Below the pieces are notes generated by a model. It saw only the letters and a program-made list of their open reading frames with translations. It ran no database searches and was not told the DNA's origin. DNA of 64,000 nucleotides from Psychroserpens damuponensis (GTDB lineage Bacteria; Bacteroidota; Bacteroidia; Flavobacteriales; Flavobacteriaceae), in contig NZ_JXJO01000024.1 of the NCBI RefSeq assembly GCF_000826655.1, forward strand, positions 62,001 through 126,000. The letters are read 5' to 3'. Shown here piece after piece: positions 1 through 8,682 of the stretch (position 1 is the first letter of the stretch; every line of letters begins with the position of its first letter). Both the position numbers and the translations under genes were made by a program.

Positions 1-723
1 TCCAGGAAACATAAGATCTTTTTCTGCTGCAAAAATTGTAATTGGTGTATTTATATTTTGAGCATTCTTCTTTGATATTATTGGTAAAGGCGAAAAATCC
101 ATGTTGCAATGCTGAAAAGTAGTTGACATAAATGTTAATGCAAAATCATCATATTCGGTAAAAAGCACATTCATTACTTTTTTAATGTATTGCTGATTAT
201 TTGTTTTTATGAACTTTTTTAAAGGCAAAAACAATTTAAAAAAGCCTAAAAGAGGATTTCCGTTTACTATATAAACAGGCGCTATTAGAAAGACTTCTTT
301 TATTTGTATTTGACTAAATTCTAGAGCTTTTAAGCTGATGAGTCCACCAAAAGAAAATCCGACTAAAGTCACGTTGGTAAGACCTAATTTAATAATAACC
401 TCTAATAACCATTGTCCGTAGTCTAGGGTTTTCATTTGTAACCTCTTTTCATCGCTTTTATTTGGCTGTGCCAATACGTCTACTGCATAAACACAATAAT
501 TCTTTGTTAAGCCTGAAAATGATTCTAACATTAAAGGTGCACAACCTCCAGTGCCATGAATGAGGACTAAAGGTGGTAGTTCTGTATCTCCTGTTACTAT
601 AACATTGGTATTTCCAAATTGGGTTTCAGCTATTTCTTCAGTATAAGTAATATTAAGATTTTGAAGCTTTTGACTATAAAGTTTTAGAATTATTTCTTTC
701 CCTTCTTTTGATTTAAAAAACAT
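1..723 (-). CDS. alpha/beta hydrolase, 3' end cut by window edge
   Basis: This is a partial gene: the start is at 723 and the reading frame stays open for 241 codons to base 1. The protein has the alpha/beta-hydrolase signature HGTGG (residues 56-60, oxyanion loop) and the nucleophile elbow GFSFGG (122-127, Ser124). The acid residue is seen in EKD near residue 236, and the catalytic His lies outside the window. It has no signal peptide, so it is probably cytoplasmic. It is a close paralogue of the gene at 32126-32989, with nearly identical blocks around the nucleophile. Its leader carries a GATTGATGATTGATT repeat (740-754) that overlaps the stop of the upstream oxidoreductase gene, so the two are probably co-transcribed. 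The substrate is unknown. Confidence 0.85.
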   Translation of the reverse strand, partial: MFFKSKEGKEIILKLYSQKLQNLNITYTEEIAETQFGNTNVIVTGDTELPPLVLIHGTGGCAPLMLESFSGLTKNYCVYAVDVLAQPNKSDEKRLQMKTLDYGQWLLEVIIKLGLTNVTLVGFSFGGLISLKALEFSQIQIKEVFLIAPVYIVNGNPLLGFFKLFLPLKKFIKTNNQQYIKKVMNVLFTEYDDFALTFMSTTFQHCNMDFSPLPIISKKNAQNINTPITIFAAEKDLMFPG

Positions 724-739
724 GAAAATATTCGTTTTT

Positions 740-754
740 GATTGATGATTGATT
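740..754 (-). repeat. short ATCATCA-type leader repeat before hydrolase gene
   Basis: On the minus strand this reads as two overlapping ATCAATCATCAATC-type units followed by CAAAAACGAATA and the hydrolase ATG at 723. The same leader occurs before the ABC ATPase gene (23389-23403) and, expanded to seven units, before the hydrolase paralogue (33006-33060). Confidence 0.7.
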
Positions 755-1478
755 AATGTGATACACTATAAATTACAGGCATTTGCCCTTTCCATTTATT
801 CCATAATTTGCTATCAGTGATTAAGCTAGTCATAAAGTGACCTACATTAATACGGCTTACCTTACCAGCATTAAAAATAGCACTCCTTGTTGGAGAAGGA
901 TGTATCTCATAATCGGTGACTTCCTCTTCGTTAATTAAGCCATCTGGTCGCACTGCAATCCATTCAATAGCATTATTGTTTTGACCAATTTGTGTTCGTA
1001 AATAATCAGCAGCTTTTTCATTATCTACATGAGGTGGCAATAACAAACGAAGAAGACCAATGACGCATTTTTGAGCAAAAGAAATGGGTTCATTTAAATC
1101 GCGATTACGATTTCCTGTGGTATTCATTAAAACAAACTTTGTTGGACTTTGTAGGTTATTTGATGTTATGGCATTGCATAAACGTCTTGTGGCATCTGTG
1201 ACTAGTTTTCTAGGTTGTCCGTAGATGCCTTTCCAAGTTAAATTATGCCCAAGGCAAGACGCAACTGCATTACAATCGCTTACAATTTCGCGCATTTCTG
1301 TATCACTTAAGTCTAATACACTTGCAGTGATAATTTGTAAGTTCTTATTGGTTTTCCAGGATTCTGGTAATTTATCTGGTGATCTAACAATGACTTTTAC
1401 TTTATGTTTCCCTATTAGAAGTTGCTCTACTAATTTGCTTCCTGTGGCACCACTTGCACCTACTACTATAACTGTCAT
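753..1478 (-). CDS. NmrA-like NAD(P)H-binding oxidoreductase
   Basis: The 241-residue protein begins directly with a Rossmann fold carrying the dinucleotide-binding motif GASGATG (residues 7-13). It has the RPDGL segment near residue 177 that is typical of the NAD(P)H-binding (PF13460, NmrA-like atypical SDR) family. The classical Tyr-xxx-Lys pair is not evident, so it may be a redox sensor or an atypical reductase rather than a standard dehydrogenase. The start at 1478 is supported by the paralogue at 36462-37190, which begins identically and agrees at roughly four of five residues by eye. The leader contains four GATT/ATCA tandem units (1489-1504). It lies 29 bp upstream of the hydrolase gene at 1-723. 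Confidence 0.88.
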   Translation of the reverse strand: MTVIVVGASGATGSKLVEQLLIGKHKVKVIVRSPDKLPESWKTNKNLQIITASVLDLSDTEMREIVSDCNAVASCLGHNLTWKGIYGQPRKLVTDATRRLCNAITSNNLQSPTKFVLMNTTGNRNRDLNEPISFAQKCVIGLLRLLLPPHVDNEKAADYLRTQIGQNNNAIEWIAVRPDGLINEEEVTDYEIHPSPTRSAIFNAGKVSRINVGHFMTSLITDSKLWNKWKGQMPVIYSVSH

Positions 1479-1488
1479 ACTATTTTTT

Positions 1489-1504
1489 GATTGATTGATT
1501 GATT
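1489..1504 (-). repeat. (GATT)4 tetranucleotide repeat in leader of oxidoreductase gene
   Basis: Four perfect GATT units, reading AATC on the coding strand, lie 10 bp upstream of the ATG at 1478. The paralogous gene at 36462-37190 has seven units in the same place. Confidence 0.85.
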
Positions 1505-1565
1505 GATGTATCTTAAAGACGATGAGCCACTATAATTGTTTCACTTACTAATGCTTTTATTTATT

Positions 1566-2357
1566 CTATGTGAATGGCGTACCTATAACATGGAAAACCA
1601 AATCGAATACTATGTGAGCTATAATAGCTACCAAAAGACCTCTTTTCCAAAATATCCATCCAAAAGTTGAACCAGTTATTAAGTTTCCAACCATAGTGAC
1701 ACCAATTGAAAAAGGGCTTAACTCCACAAAATTCTTTGACAATGGAAGATGTATTAATCCAAAAAATAATGCAGAAATGATAATACCTGACCAAACTATT
1801 TTATTGGAAGGACTTTCTACTTTTCTTATAAATTGAATAATCGCAATTATTAATGACATTAAGCCTAACCTAAACATGATCTCCTCACTAATACCTGCAG
1901 AAAAGGCAACAAGCGCGTAAAAAGGTTTTTCTGGCCTAGACATTTTACCAACAACAGGATACAATTCTTTCTGTAATTCAAATAATCCTAATAGAATTAA
2001 CGCTACAATTATAGACAAAACTATACTAGATAAAATCGTTTTCCAATCTATTAATTTTGCAACAGATTGTTTTGAAAAAAACCTAGCAATAACAGGTACT
2101 CCTAAATTTGTTTTAGATGCAACCCATAATCCAATAAACACCAAAATAGCACCTAGGATTAAACTACTAATTCCAATAGTTATAACGTCGTCGAAAATAG
2201 AATTACTTAATCGAACGTTGGGTATTCCAGCTTCTATATTTAATCTTTTTACCTCTCTGCTAAATGGGATATTTATTAATGATCCTATTACAAAAAGTAT
2301 TAACACACTAAAGGCAGTTTGCCAACGATAATTTTTCTTTTCTTCTTTATTTTTCAT
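1566..2357 (-). CDS. CPBP family intramembrane protease (first of pair)
   Basis: This multi-pass membrane protein of 263 residues belongs to the CPBP (CAAX protease and bacteriocin-processing) family. Motif 1 is EEIMFR at residues 158-163, motif 2 is the FGLIH segment near 195-199, and a later HIVFD supplies the third conserved His. These are the proposed glutamic/metal-type active-site positions of the family. A longer frame reaches back to 2402, but the ATG at 2357 is preferred: it gives a charged MKNKEEKK start and avoids overlap with the upstream gene, which stops at 2377. It is probably co-transcribed with that gene under the LytTR-type promoter at 3144-3215. The substrate is unknown. 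Confidence 0.85.
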   Translation of the reverse strand: MKNKEEKKNYRWQTAFSVLILFVIGSLINIPFSREVKRLNIEAGIPNVRLSNSIFDDVITIGISSLILGAILVFIGLWVASKTNLGVPVIARFFSKQSVAKLIDWKTILSSIVLSIIVALILLGLFELQKELYPVVGKMSRPEKPFYALVAFSAGISEEIMFRLGLMSLIIAIIQFIRKVESPSNKIVWSGIIISALFFGLIHLPLSKNFVELSPFSIGVTMVGNLITGSTFGWIFWKRGLLVAIIAHIVFDLVFHVIGTPFT

Positions 2358-2376
2358 GATTGATAAAGTAAATAAA

Positions 2377-3111
2377 CTATTTAATTGCTTGTAGAATTCC
2401 AACCATTGCAGATAATATCACTAGCCAGTGGATTATTATGTTAATGTATAATTTTTTAGAAAAAAGAAAAATAACTCCGAATACTATACCCCAAACAAAA
2501 TACCATCCAACCCAAATTCCATTTCCAGTAATTGAGTCTATTGCTCTCATTCCATGTTGAAAAATAAAAGGTATAGATGCTATTAGAACTGCTAGCCATT
2601 TGTTTACTTTATGACTCATTAAAGATTTTATTGCAAAACCTCGGTATACAATTTCTTCTACGATACCAGCAACCAATGCTAAAAAAACAAAAATCACTCT
2701 AGCTGTTGTTGTTTTGGGGCTAAATGAAGGGATTGAGTTTAATTTTTCAATGTTTATAGTTGATTTAGCTAGTGCCATTTCTATAAAAATGAGTAATCCA
2801 AATGCAATAATTAAATATCCCATAATAGAATAAATCATTTTCTTTTTAGATAACGCAATTCCAATATCACTCCATGACCAATTAGAATCTTTTAAAATTT
2901 TAGATATGATATATAATTGAAGTAAATACCAAGAAATGATAAGTACATAATTTAAATAATACGCATCTAAAAATGAGTTTAACGATTTAAGGTCAATACC
3001 TGATATAACAGGTTGACTTGAAAGTAATATTGAAATAAGTGTTGCAATAATTGGAAACCCAATTAATACTCCAAGTATTTTTGATAGTTGTATGGACGTT
3101 TTAGTTTTCAT
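2377..3111 (-). CDS. CPBP family intramembrane protease (second of pair)
   Basis: The 244-residue polytopic protein carries EEIVYRGF at about residues 150-157 (CPBP motif 1), FQHGM near 190 (motif 2) and an NIIIHW segment near the C-terminus. It is the promoter-proximal gene of a two-gene CPBP operon. Its start at 3111 lies about 35 bp below the conserved -7 element TTACTTTG (3146-3153, minus strand) and its LytTR-type operator. CPBP proteins often serve in peptide maturation or self-protection against peptide bacteriocins in Gram-positive bacteria. That role here is inference only. Confidence 0.87.
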   Translation of the reverse strand: MKTKTSIQLSKILGVLIGFPIIATLISILLSSQPVISGIDLKSLNSFLDAYYLNYVLIISWYLLQLYIISKILKDSNWSWSDIGIALSKKKMIYSIMGYLIIAFGLLIFIEMALAKSTINIEKLNSIPSFSPKTTTARVIFVFLALVAGIVEEIVYRGFAIKSLMSHKVNKWLAVLIASIPFIFQHGMRAIDSITGNGIWVGWYFVWGIVFGVIFLFSKKLYINIIIHWLVILSAMVGILQAIK

Positions 3112-3143
3112 CTTTTTTGTATTTATACTATTATCGATTTTTA

Positions 3144-3215
3144 GTCAAAGTAATGGAATACATATATAAAGGGAAAGGAAAAGTACAGGGACGTAAGATT
3201 CGAGGTTTAAGCGTT
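3144..3215 (-). promoter_or_regulatory. LytTR-type operator-promoter, copy A
   Basis: Read on the minus strand, this has box 1 AACGCTTAA, box 2 TACGTCCCT starting 20 bp later, the invariant TGTACTTTTCCTTT, then exactly 20 bp to a -7-like TTACTTTG. The identical layout occurs at 6710-6781 and 8611-8682. It drives the CPBP pair. The boxes resemble the LytTR direct-repeat consensus. Confidence 0.75.
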
Positions 3216-3228
3216 TTATAATTAGATT

Positions 3229-3786
3229 CTATATCTTTTTCGTATTGCTTTTTCGTTGAAGGTTAGTTTTTTCCTTTTCTATAATTTCGTCAATAAATTC
3301 ATTGACATTCAATTCTTTCAATTCAGCGTACAGCTTTTTATCTTGATTTGCTTTTTCTGCCAACTCGTATTTCATTTCCTGATATTTTAATCTAGCCCAA
3401 TCATTTTTTCGTAAAAAATTCCGCATCAAAATGTGTCTTTTAAGAGGTTCACTGTTTTTAATGCAAACATACAGGTGATGCGTAATTGTGTCTAAAACCC
3501 AATGCGATGATTCTCTGTTTCTTTTAAAAACCTCTCGTTTTTCAATTCCTTGATTTCCGTTATGATAGTACCCGATATTAATTAGTCCAGATTTTATTTT
3601 TTCAAATTCAGATTCGTTTTTATAAATAATATCAATGTCAATTATTGGTTTTGAATCCAAATTTGGGACAGAAGTACTGCCAACATGCTCAATGTGATAT
3701 TCAATTCCATTTAAACCCTTTTCAATTTCATGTTTTAGTTCTGTAAAATTTGTAATCCAATCGGTTGTATATTTTTTTATTAACAT
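3229..3786 (-). CDS. GrpB family (UPF0157) nucleotidyltransferase-fold protein
   Basis: The 185-residue soluble protein matches the GrpB/UPF0157 family. It has the typical HVGSTSVPNLDSKPIIDIDI segment (about residues 35-55), in which the GS and the D-x-D pair correspond to a nucleotidyltransferase-like core. The biochemical role of the family is poorly defined. The gene is on the same strand as its neighbours, but the LytTR-type promoter at 3144-3215 lies downstream of its stop and serves the CPBP genes, so it looks like an independent unit. The start at 3786 is the only upstream ATG in frame. Confidence 0.85.
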   Translation of the reverse strand: MLIKKYTTDWITNFTELKHEIEKGLNGIEYHIEHVGSTSVPNLDSKPIIDIDIIYKNESEFEKIKSGLINIGYYHNGNQGIEKREVFKRNRESSHWVLDTITHHLYVCIKNSEPLKRHILMRNFLRKNDWARLKYQEMKYELAEKANQDKKLYAELKELNVNEFIDEIIEKEKTNLQRKSNTKKI

Positions 3787-3838
3787 AAATTTTTGGTATA
3801 TGACGCAAAATTGTTTGTCAAAGTTTTAAAATAGAAGT

Positions 3839-6061
3839 TTATTTTCTAGAATTCCAAATAGGCAATGAAATACTACTGTTACCAGTGAAATTTATTTGTA
3901 AAGGAATTACAGCATCTTTAATATTTTCTTCATTGACATCTTTTCCAGAACCATAATTTATTTGTGCGTTGTTGTTTTTATTTACATTTACAACAATTAC
4001 AATATGACTTCCTTTTTCTATTTTTTTACTGATTAATTTAGAATTATTAAAAGAGATTTCTGTGAATTCATTTGGTGTTAATAAAACACGTTTTTCTCTA
4101 TCTTTTGCAAAACTTGCTCTACCAATATAATAGCTTAAATGAAAATATTTGTTTTCTGGTGTTAGCTGGTATACAATTACAGAATAATCAACGTCTTTTT
4201 TATTAATTGAAAATTCAAGATTACCAAAAAATGATCCGTTAATAATAACATCGTCTTTTAATTCTTCAGATTTAAAAACCAATCCATCTTTTAAATTGAT
4301 TTGTTCACGTTCTAGAGGCCAAGGATAATGTTCGGTATTATTCATGCTTTCTCTATCCTTAAAATCAACTTTCATTTCGATTTTAAAGTTATTTTTTTTC
4401 GATTTTAAAGTATAAACATCCTTTATTTTTTCAGCACTTAAATGAAAAGTCAAGGTGTCATTTGTCATGGCACTTAAACTCGATTTATGCATCCAAGTAT
4501 CTGTATCCATTACTTGAAAGTTTACTTTATCTTTTAAAATACTTGGCTTTTCTTTTCCATTTAAAATGTAATCAAACCATTGATAAATAATGTCTTCTTC
4601 AATATTTATTAAAGCAGTTTTGTCTAATTTATAATTTCTTAAACTTTCCTCTGGTTTCGTTTGTGCAGTCCAATGATCATAAGGGCCAACTAATAAATAA
4701 TGGTTTGAATTTTTCGCATATTTATGATGCTCATTAAAATAATGCATTGCTCCTCTTTGTGAGTCATCATAATAACCAGTAATTGTTAAAATTGGAATGT
4801 CAATTTTTGCAAATTCTTGTTTATATGGAATCATTTTTTTCCAAAAATCATCATAACTAGGATGTTGCATATATGTATTCCACAGTTTATTGACTTGACC
4901 ATCTAAACTATCTAACTTATTAAACGCAATTCCAGTTTTGTACCACGTATTTTTTAAGGTATTCCAACGATTAAAATCATTTGAAGCTTTAAAGTCTAAA
5001 AACTTGTTGTTGGTTACATAAAAATTCCAAGAATATGAATAATTATGTAGCACATTATTTTCCATTGGATAATCAATTCCAGGTGCAATTGCTACCATTG
5101 GAACTATTGTTTTTAACGACGGATGCACTTTGTGTTTCATTGAAGCCCATTGTGTAAAGCCATTGTAACTACCTCCAATCATGGCTACTTTTTGATTTGA
5201 CCAAGATTGCTTGCTAATCCAATCAATGACTTCATAGACATCTGTGTTTTCATATTCAAGAGGTTTTATGTCGCTTTTACTCCATCTTTTTCCTCTTGTA
5301 TTGGCAATAACTCCAACATATCCTTTGGATGCAGCTAACATTGTTGAAGCCACATTTGTTCCTGTATAAATTGAAGAAACTAATATTGCAGATTTTTTAG
5401 TAGTTGAATTTCCTTTTCGTTTTACGACTACAACTGAAACTTCTGCACCATCTTTCATCGGAATTACGACACTATCATTTACAACATATCTACGTTTATG
5501 ATCTTGCTTTATTTCTTCAAAATAAATAGCTCTAGTTGATGAAAATACAGTGCTTAAAAAATATTTTTTTACTAAATCCTTAGCTTTAGCTTGTGCTATT
5601 TTTTCTGATTTAATAGCATTATATGCGCTATTAAAATTACTCACATAATAATCTGTAGGATCTCTAATTATTAATGCTTTATCTAAATTAATAACTTGTA
5701 TATCATCAGAATTCTTTACGTATTTTCTGTAAGATTTTTTAAAGGCACCTTTAAAGTTCTTAGAAAGTTTAGCTTCTACATAATGCATGTATATATCTAA
5801 ATACTGTCTTTGATCTATTGGTGTTTCTTTAATTCTTTTTTTGAAAGTAACTAAAGCCTCTTTATAATTACCTCTAATTAACTGGAACTTAAATACATCT
5901 AATTCTGATAAATTTTGAGTATCACATAATACTGCTAATTGCTGCATTTGATTTGCAAGCGCTATTGAATCTGATAGTACCACCTTCTTAAATGCCACTT
6001 CTTGCGCAAAAGAAGTCATACTAATTGTGATTAAAAATAATATCAGGACTGATTTTTTCAT
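3839..6061 (-). CDS. secreted CocE/NonD (S15-type) hydrolase
   Basis: The 740-residue protein starts with a signal peptide (1-20, ending SFAQ). A helical N-terminal part of about 170 residues is followed by the CocE/X-Pro dipeptidyl-peptidase catalytic domain, with GGSYNG at 296-301 (Ser298 nucleophile) and later TGYYDD and GPYDHW segments that should carry the Asp and His. The last 200 residues fit the family's beta jelly-roll domain. Family members are serine acylases, esterases or X-Pro aminopeptidases, and the specificity here cannot be read from sequence. It starts 2 bp after the stop of the lipoprotein gene 6064-6684 and shares its LytTR-type promoter, so it is predicted to be a periplasmic or surface output of that system. 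Confidence 0.88.
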   Translation of the reverse strand: MKKSVLILFLITISMTSFAQEVAFKKVVLSDSIALANQMQQLAVLCDTQNLSELDVFKFQLIRGNYKEALVTFKKRIKETPIDQRQYLDIYMHYVEAKLSKNFKGAFKKSYRKYVKNSDDIQVINLDKALIIRDPTDYYVSNFNSAYNAIKSEKIAQAKAKDLVKKYFLSTVFSSTRAIYFEEIKQDHKRRYVVNDSVVIPMKDGAEVSVVVVKRKGNSTTKKSAILVSSIYTGTNVASTMLAASKGYVGVIANTRGKRWSKSDIKPLEYENTDVYEVIDWISKQSWSNQKVAMIGGSYNGFTQWASMKHKVHPSLKTIVPMVAIAPGIDYPMENNVLHNYSYSWNFYVTNNKFLDFKASNDFNRWNTLKNTWYKTGIAFNKLDSLDGQVNKLWNTYMQHPSYDDFWKKMIPYKQEFAKIDIPILTITGYYDDSQRGAMHYFNEHHKYAKNSNHYLLVGPYDHWTAQTKPEESLRNYKLDKTALINIEEDIIYQWFDYILNGKEKPSILKDKVNFQVMDTDTWMHKSSLSAMTNDTLTFHLSAEKIKDVYTLKSKKNNFKIEMKVDFKDRESMNNTEHYPWPLEREQINLKDGLVFKSEELKDDVIINGSFFGNLEFSINKKDVDYSVIVYQLTPENKYFHLSYYIGRASFAKDREKRVLLTPNEFTEISFNNSKLISKKIEKGSHIVIVVNVNKNNNAQINYGSGKDVNEENIKDAVIPLQINFTGNSSISLPIWNSRK

Positions 6062-6063
6062 TG

Positions 6064-6684
6064 TTACTTTTTATTTGGGTTAGCGTAACGTATTAACTCT
6101 TCATTATACAAAAAGCCGTCTTGTGTTTGCGTCATTTTAATAAAGTTTTTTATTTCTGGTGCGTATAACCAAACTTCATCTGTTTGTGCGTTGTATCCTC
6201 TTGAATTTGAAACGGTTCCTTTGTATTCAATGGTATAAGCCATAAATGTTCCTGCTCCTACTCTTTCTTCTTTAAAAGACAAAACTTCTGCATCTTGACT
6301 TTGTTTTCCTGTGGTACCATCTTGACTTGTCCAGTTTTTTTCATATTTCCATTTTTTCCCTACTTCTAATGGCCACTTATATTTTGGTGTTTTACTTGTT
6401 TCTGGTTTTACTATATCTGATACTGGAATAGTGTCTTTTCCAATGATCATACCTAAAGCACCATCTATATTAATTATTTTTCTTGTGTCTTTTCCATCTG
6501 AACGTACTTCTCCTTCAGTTGTTACACCTTTATATTTCCAAGTCCATTTTTCACCAACCGCATAATCGGTTAATGTTGGCTGTTTTGCTACTAAAGTGTT
6601 GTCTTCACAGCAATAAAATAACAGAGAAATGATAACTAGAAAAATGATTTTTACTATTTGAAATACTTCTTTTAAATAACTCAT
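6064..6684 (-). CDS. predicted lipoprotein, unknown function
   Basis: The 206-residue protein has an N-terminal hydrophobic segment ending LLFYCC (Cys25/26), consistent with a lipoprotein signal. It is followed by a Trp/Lys-rich domain with repeated GEKWTWKY-like and GKKWKYE-like strands, suggesting an all-beta fold. I do not recognise the family. It is the first gene of a two-gene operon with the CocE-type hydrolase (2-bp spacing). Its start lies below the copy C LytTR-type promoter at 6710-6781. A partner, chaperone or inhibitor role for the hydrolase is possible but is only inferred from position. Confidence 0.75.
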   Translation of the reverse strand: MSYLKEVFQIVKIIFLVIISLLFYCCEDNTLVAKQPTLTDYAVGEKWTWKYKGVTTEGEVRSDGKDTRKIINIDGALGMIIGKDTIPVSDIVKPETSKTPKYKWPLEVGKKWKYEKNWTSQDGTTGKQSQDAEVLSFKEERVGAGTFMAYTIEYKGTVSNSRGYNAQTDEVWLYAPEIKNFIKMTQTQDGFLYNEELIRYANPNKK

Positions 6685-6709
6685 AATATGGCTTTTAAAT
6701 TAATTATAA

Positions 6710-6781
6710 CACAAAGTAAAGGTGTATTTTTCTATCAAAAAAGGAAAAGTACATGAGCGCAAATAAATGCAAATGAACGTT
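6710..6781 (-). promoter_or_regulatory. LytTR-type operator-promoter, copy C
   Basis: Minus strand: box 1 AACGTTCAT fits the LytTR consensus completely. Box 2 TGCGCTCAT starts 20 bp later, followed by TGTACTTTTCCTTT, 20 bp, and the -7-like TTACTTTG (6712-6719). The layout matches copies A and B base for base in spacing. It drives the lipoprotein/CocE hydrolase operon. Confidence 0.75.
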
Positions 6782-6803
6782 AGATAACGGAACGATTACT
6801 TCT

Positions 6804-7526
6804 TTATAAACTATTCCAGTTTTTAAACTTGACGGATTGCCTACTAGATACTTCTACTTTTTCTCCAGTAGTTAATATAATTTGCAATTTATTATTGAAG
6901 TATGGATGAATCTCTTTGATGTAGTTTATGTTAATCATTTGACTTCGATTAACCCGGAAAAAGACTTTAGGATCTAATTTTTCTGCTAATAAATTTAAAG
7001 AACGTTTAATCATCGCTTTATCAGAACCAAAATAAAGACGTGCATAGTTTTCTAAAGATTCAATAAAGTGAATATCTGTTAGCGGAATAAAATGACATTT
7101 TTCACCATCTTTAATGAAAATCTTTTGATGCATTTGTAAAGTAGTAGGCTCTAATTTTACTCTTTTAGATAATTCCAACTTTACCTTTTCTATAGTTTTA
7201 GAAAAACGTTCATCTCTCAATGGCTTAACTAAATAATCTAACGCATTCATCTCAAAAGCTTTTACAGCGTATTGATCATAAGCAGTAGTAAAAACAACAT
7301 CTGGTACATTTGTTAATTCTTCCAATAAATCAAATCCAGATTTACCAGGCATGTGAATATCTAAGAACAAAATATCTGGTTTTAATTCTTCAATTAAAGA
7401 TATAGCCTCATCTACATGACTTGCCTCGCCAATAATTTCAAACTCTTGATGTTTTTCTAATGCACGTTTTACTTCTTCTCTCGCTAAACGTTCATCATCA
7501 ATGATTATGGTTTTATATCTTTTCAT
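6804..7526 (-). CDS. LytTR-family response regulator (system 1)
   Basis: The 240-residue protein has a receiver domain (1-120) with the acidic pair near residues 10-11, phospho-acceptor Asp56 in FLDIHMPG, TTAY near 80 and LVKP near 100. The LytTR DNA-binding domain (about 135-240) contains HFIESLENYARLYF and FFRVNRSQMINI. It overlaps the kinase gene by 14 bp. LytTR domains bind direct repeats about two helical turns apart. Such repeats sit upstream of its own operon and of two neighbouring operons, so it is predicted to activate itself and them. Confidence 0.92.
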   Translation of the reverse strand: MKRYKTIIIDDERLAREEVKRALEKHQEFEIIGEASHVDEAISLIEELKPDILFLDIHMPGKSGFDLLEELTNVPDVVFTTAYDQYAVKAFEMNALDYLVKPLRDERFSKTIEKVKLELSKRVKLEPTTLQMHQKIFIKDGEKCHFIPLTDIHFIESLENYARLYFGSDKAMIKRSLNLLAEKLDPKVFFRVNRSQMININYIKEIHPYFNNKLQIILTTGEKVEVSSRQSVKFKNWNSL

Positions 7527-8604
7527 CTTCTATATGCATTGGAATTATTATTTCTGCAACTACACAGTCATTTTCTTTAGCTGTTAAACTAAAACTAGCG
7601 TTATTTTTATATTGAATTTCTAGACGCTTTTTTAAATTTTTTAAACCTAATCCACCATTTTTATGTTGATTAATTACTCCAGGATTCTCAACTGTAAGAT
7701 AAATATTGTTATCCTTCTTTTTAATTTTCAAGAAAATAATGCCACCACCAATTTTTAAGTCGATTCCATGTTTAATTGCATTTTCAATTAACAACTGTAT
7801 ACTTAGTGTAGGAATCTTATAATTAATGAGGTCGTTATCAATATTCGTTTTTAATTGAAGTCGTTCCTCAAAACGCATCTTTTCTAATTCGATATAATCT
7901 TTTACCAAAGACAATTCTTCCTTTATAGGTATTAAATCTTTGTCTTTTTCATATAATGAGGAACGCAATAAATCTGATAATAAATCAATAGCTCTTCTTG
8001 CAACGTTAGGGTTTTCAATTACTAATGACTTTATCGAATTTAGCGAGTTGAATAAGAAATGCGGATTCAATTGAGCCGATAAATTATCTAATTGTGCTTG
8101 TTTAGCTATGATAGATAATTGAGCATTTTCTTTTGCTGTAACAACTTCTTTCTGATAATAATGATACAAATGATACGCCAATAACCAAATGGACATTAAT
8201 CTTAGCCCAGTAAGTAATATAGGATCCCAATAAATAATTGATTCTAAAAAATCAACATTTTTAATTACAAAAAGTGTTCTAAAAATATACCACTTTAAGT
8301 TACTTATTAATACATATAAAACCGCTAATAAAAGTATAGTAGGCAGTAAACGGATTAGTAATTGCCTTATGGGCAAACTACTCCATTTAGCTTTTAAGGC
8401 AAATCGCCTGTACATATGTGTTAAAAATATTCCTATAGAAATATCTAATACATAATTTAACAACGTATAAAAAATGCCGTAATTATCTCTTGTATATACT
8501 GTATATGCCCAATAAATAGAAACAATGCTCCATCCTATTAACTGGCATTTCCAATAAAGAGAAATCGTAGTATTACTAGTATTTGTTTTTTTGTTGCTAT
8601 TCAT
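7513..8604 (-). CDS. LytS/YehU-type sensor histidine kinase (system 1)
   Basis: The 363-residue membrane kinase has several N-terminal transmembrane helices (about 20-150) and a short coiled linker. Its His_kinase domain has LNPHFLFNSLNSIKS, with His182 as phospho-acceptor. The ATP-binding part shows IENAIKHGI near 275 and GLGLKNLKKRL near 325. There is no obvious extracellular sensor domain, so the signal is probably sensed in or at the membrane. It is the first gene of the operon, directly below promoter copy B (8611-8682), which implies autoregulation. Confidence 0.92.
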   Translation of the reverse strand: MNSNKKTNTSNTTISLYWKCQLIGWSIVSIYWAYTVYTRDNYGIFYTLLNYVLDISIGIFLTHMYRRFALKAKWSSLPIRQLLIRLLPTILLLAVLYVLISNLKWYIFRTLFVIKNVDFLESIIYWDPILLTGLRLMSIWLLAYHLYHYYQKEVVTAKENAQLSIIAKQAQLDNLSAQLNPHFLFNSLNSIKSLVIENPNVARRAIDLLSDLLRSSLYEKDKDLIPIKEELSLVKDYIELEKMRFEERLQLKTNIDNDLINYKIPTLSIQLLIENAIKHGIDLKIGGGIIFLKIKKKDNNIYLTVENPGVINQHKNGGLGLKNLKKRLEIQYKNNASFSLTAKENDCVVAEIIIPMHIEDEKI

Positions 8605-8610
8605 GGTTTA

Positions 8611-8682
8611 GACAAAGCAACGAAATACTTTTAAATAGTGAAAGGAAAAGTACAGGAACGTGAAATAATAGGTTTAAGTGTT
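8611..8682 (-). promoter_or_regulatory. LytTR-type operator-promoter, copy B (autoregulatory)
   Basis: Minus strand: AACACTTAA, then CACGTTCCT 20 bp later, TGTACTTTTCCTTT, 20 bp, and TTGCTTTG (8613-8620). It lies 7 bp upstream of the kinase start codon, so the mRNA leader would be very short or absent. It has the same geometry as copies A and C. Confidence 0.72.
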
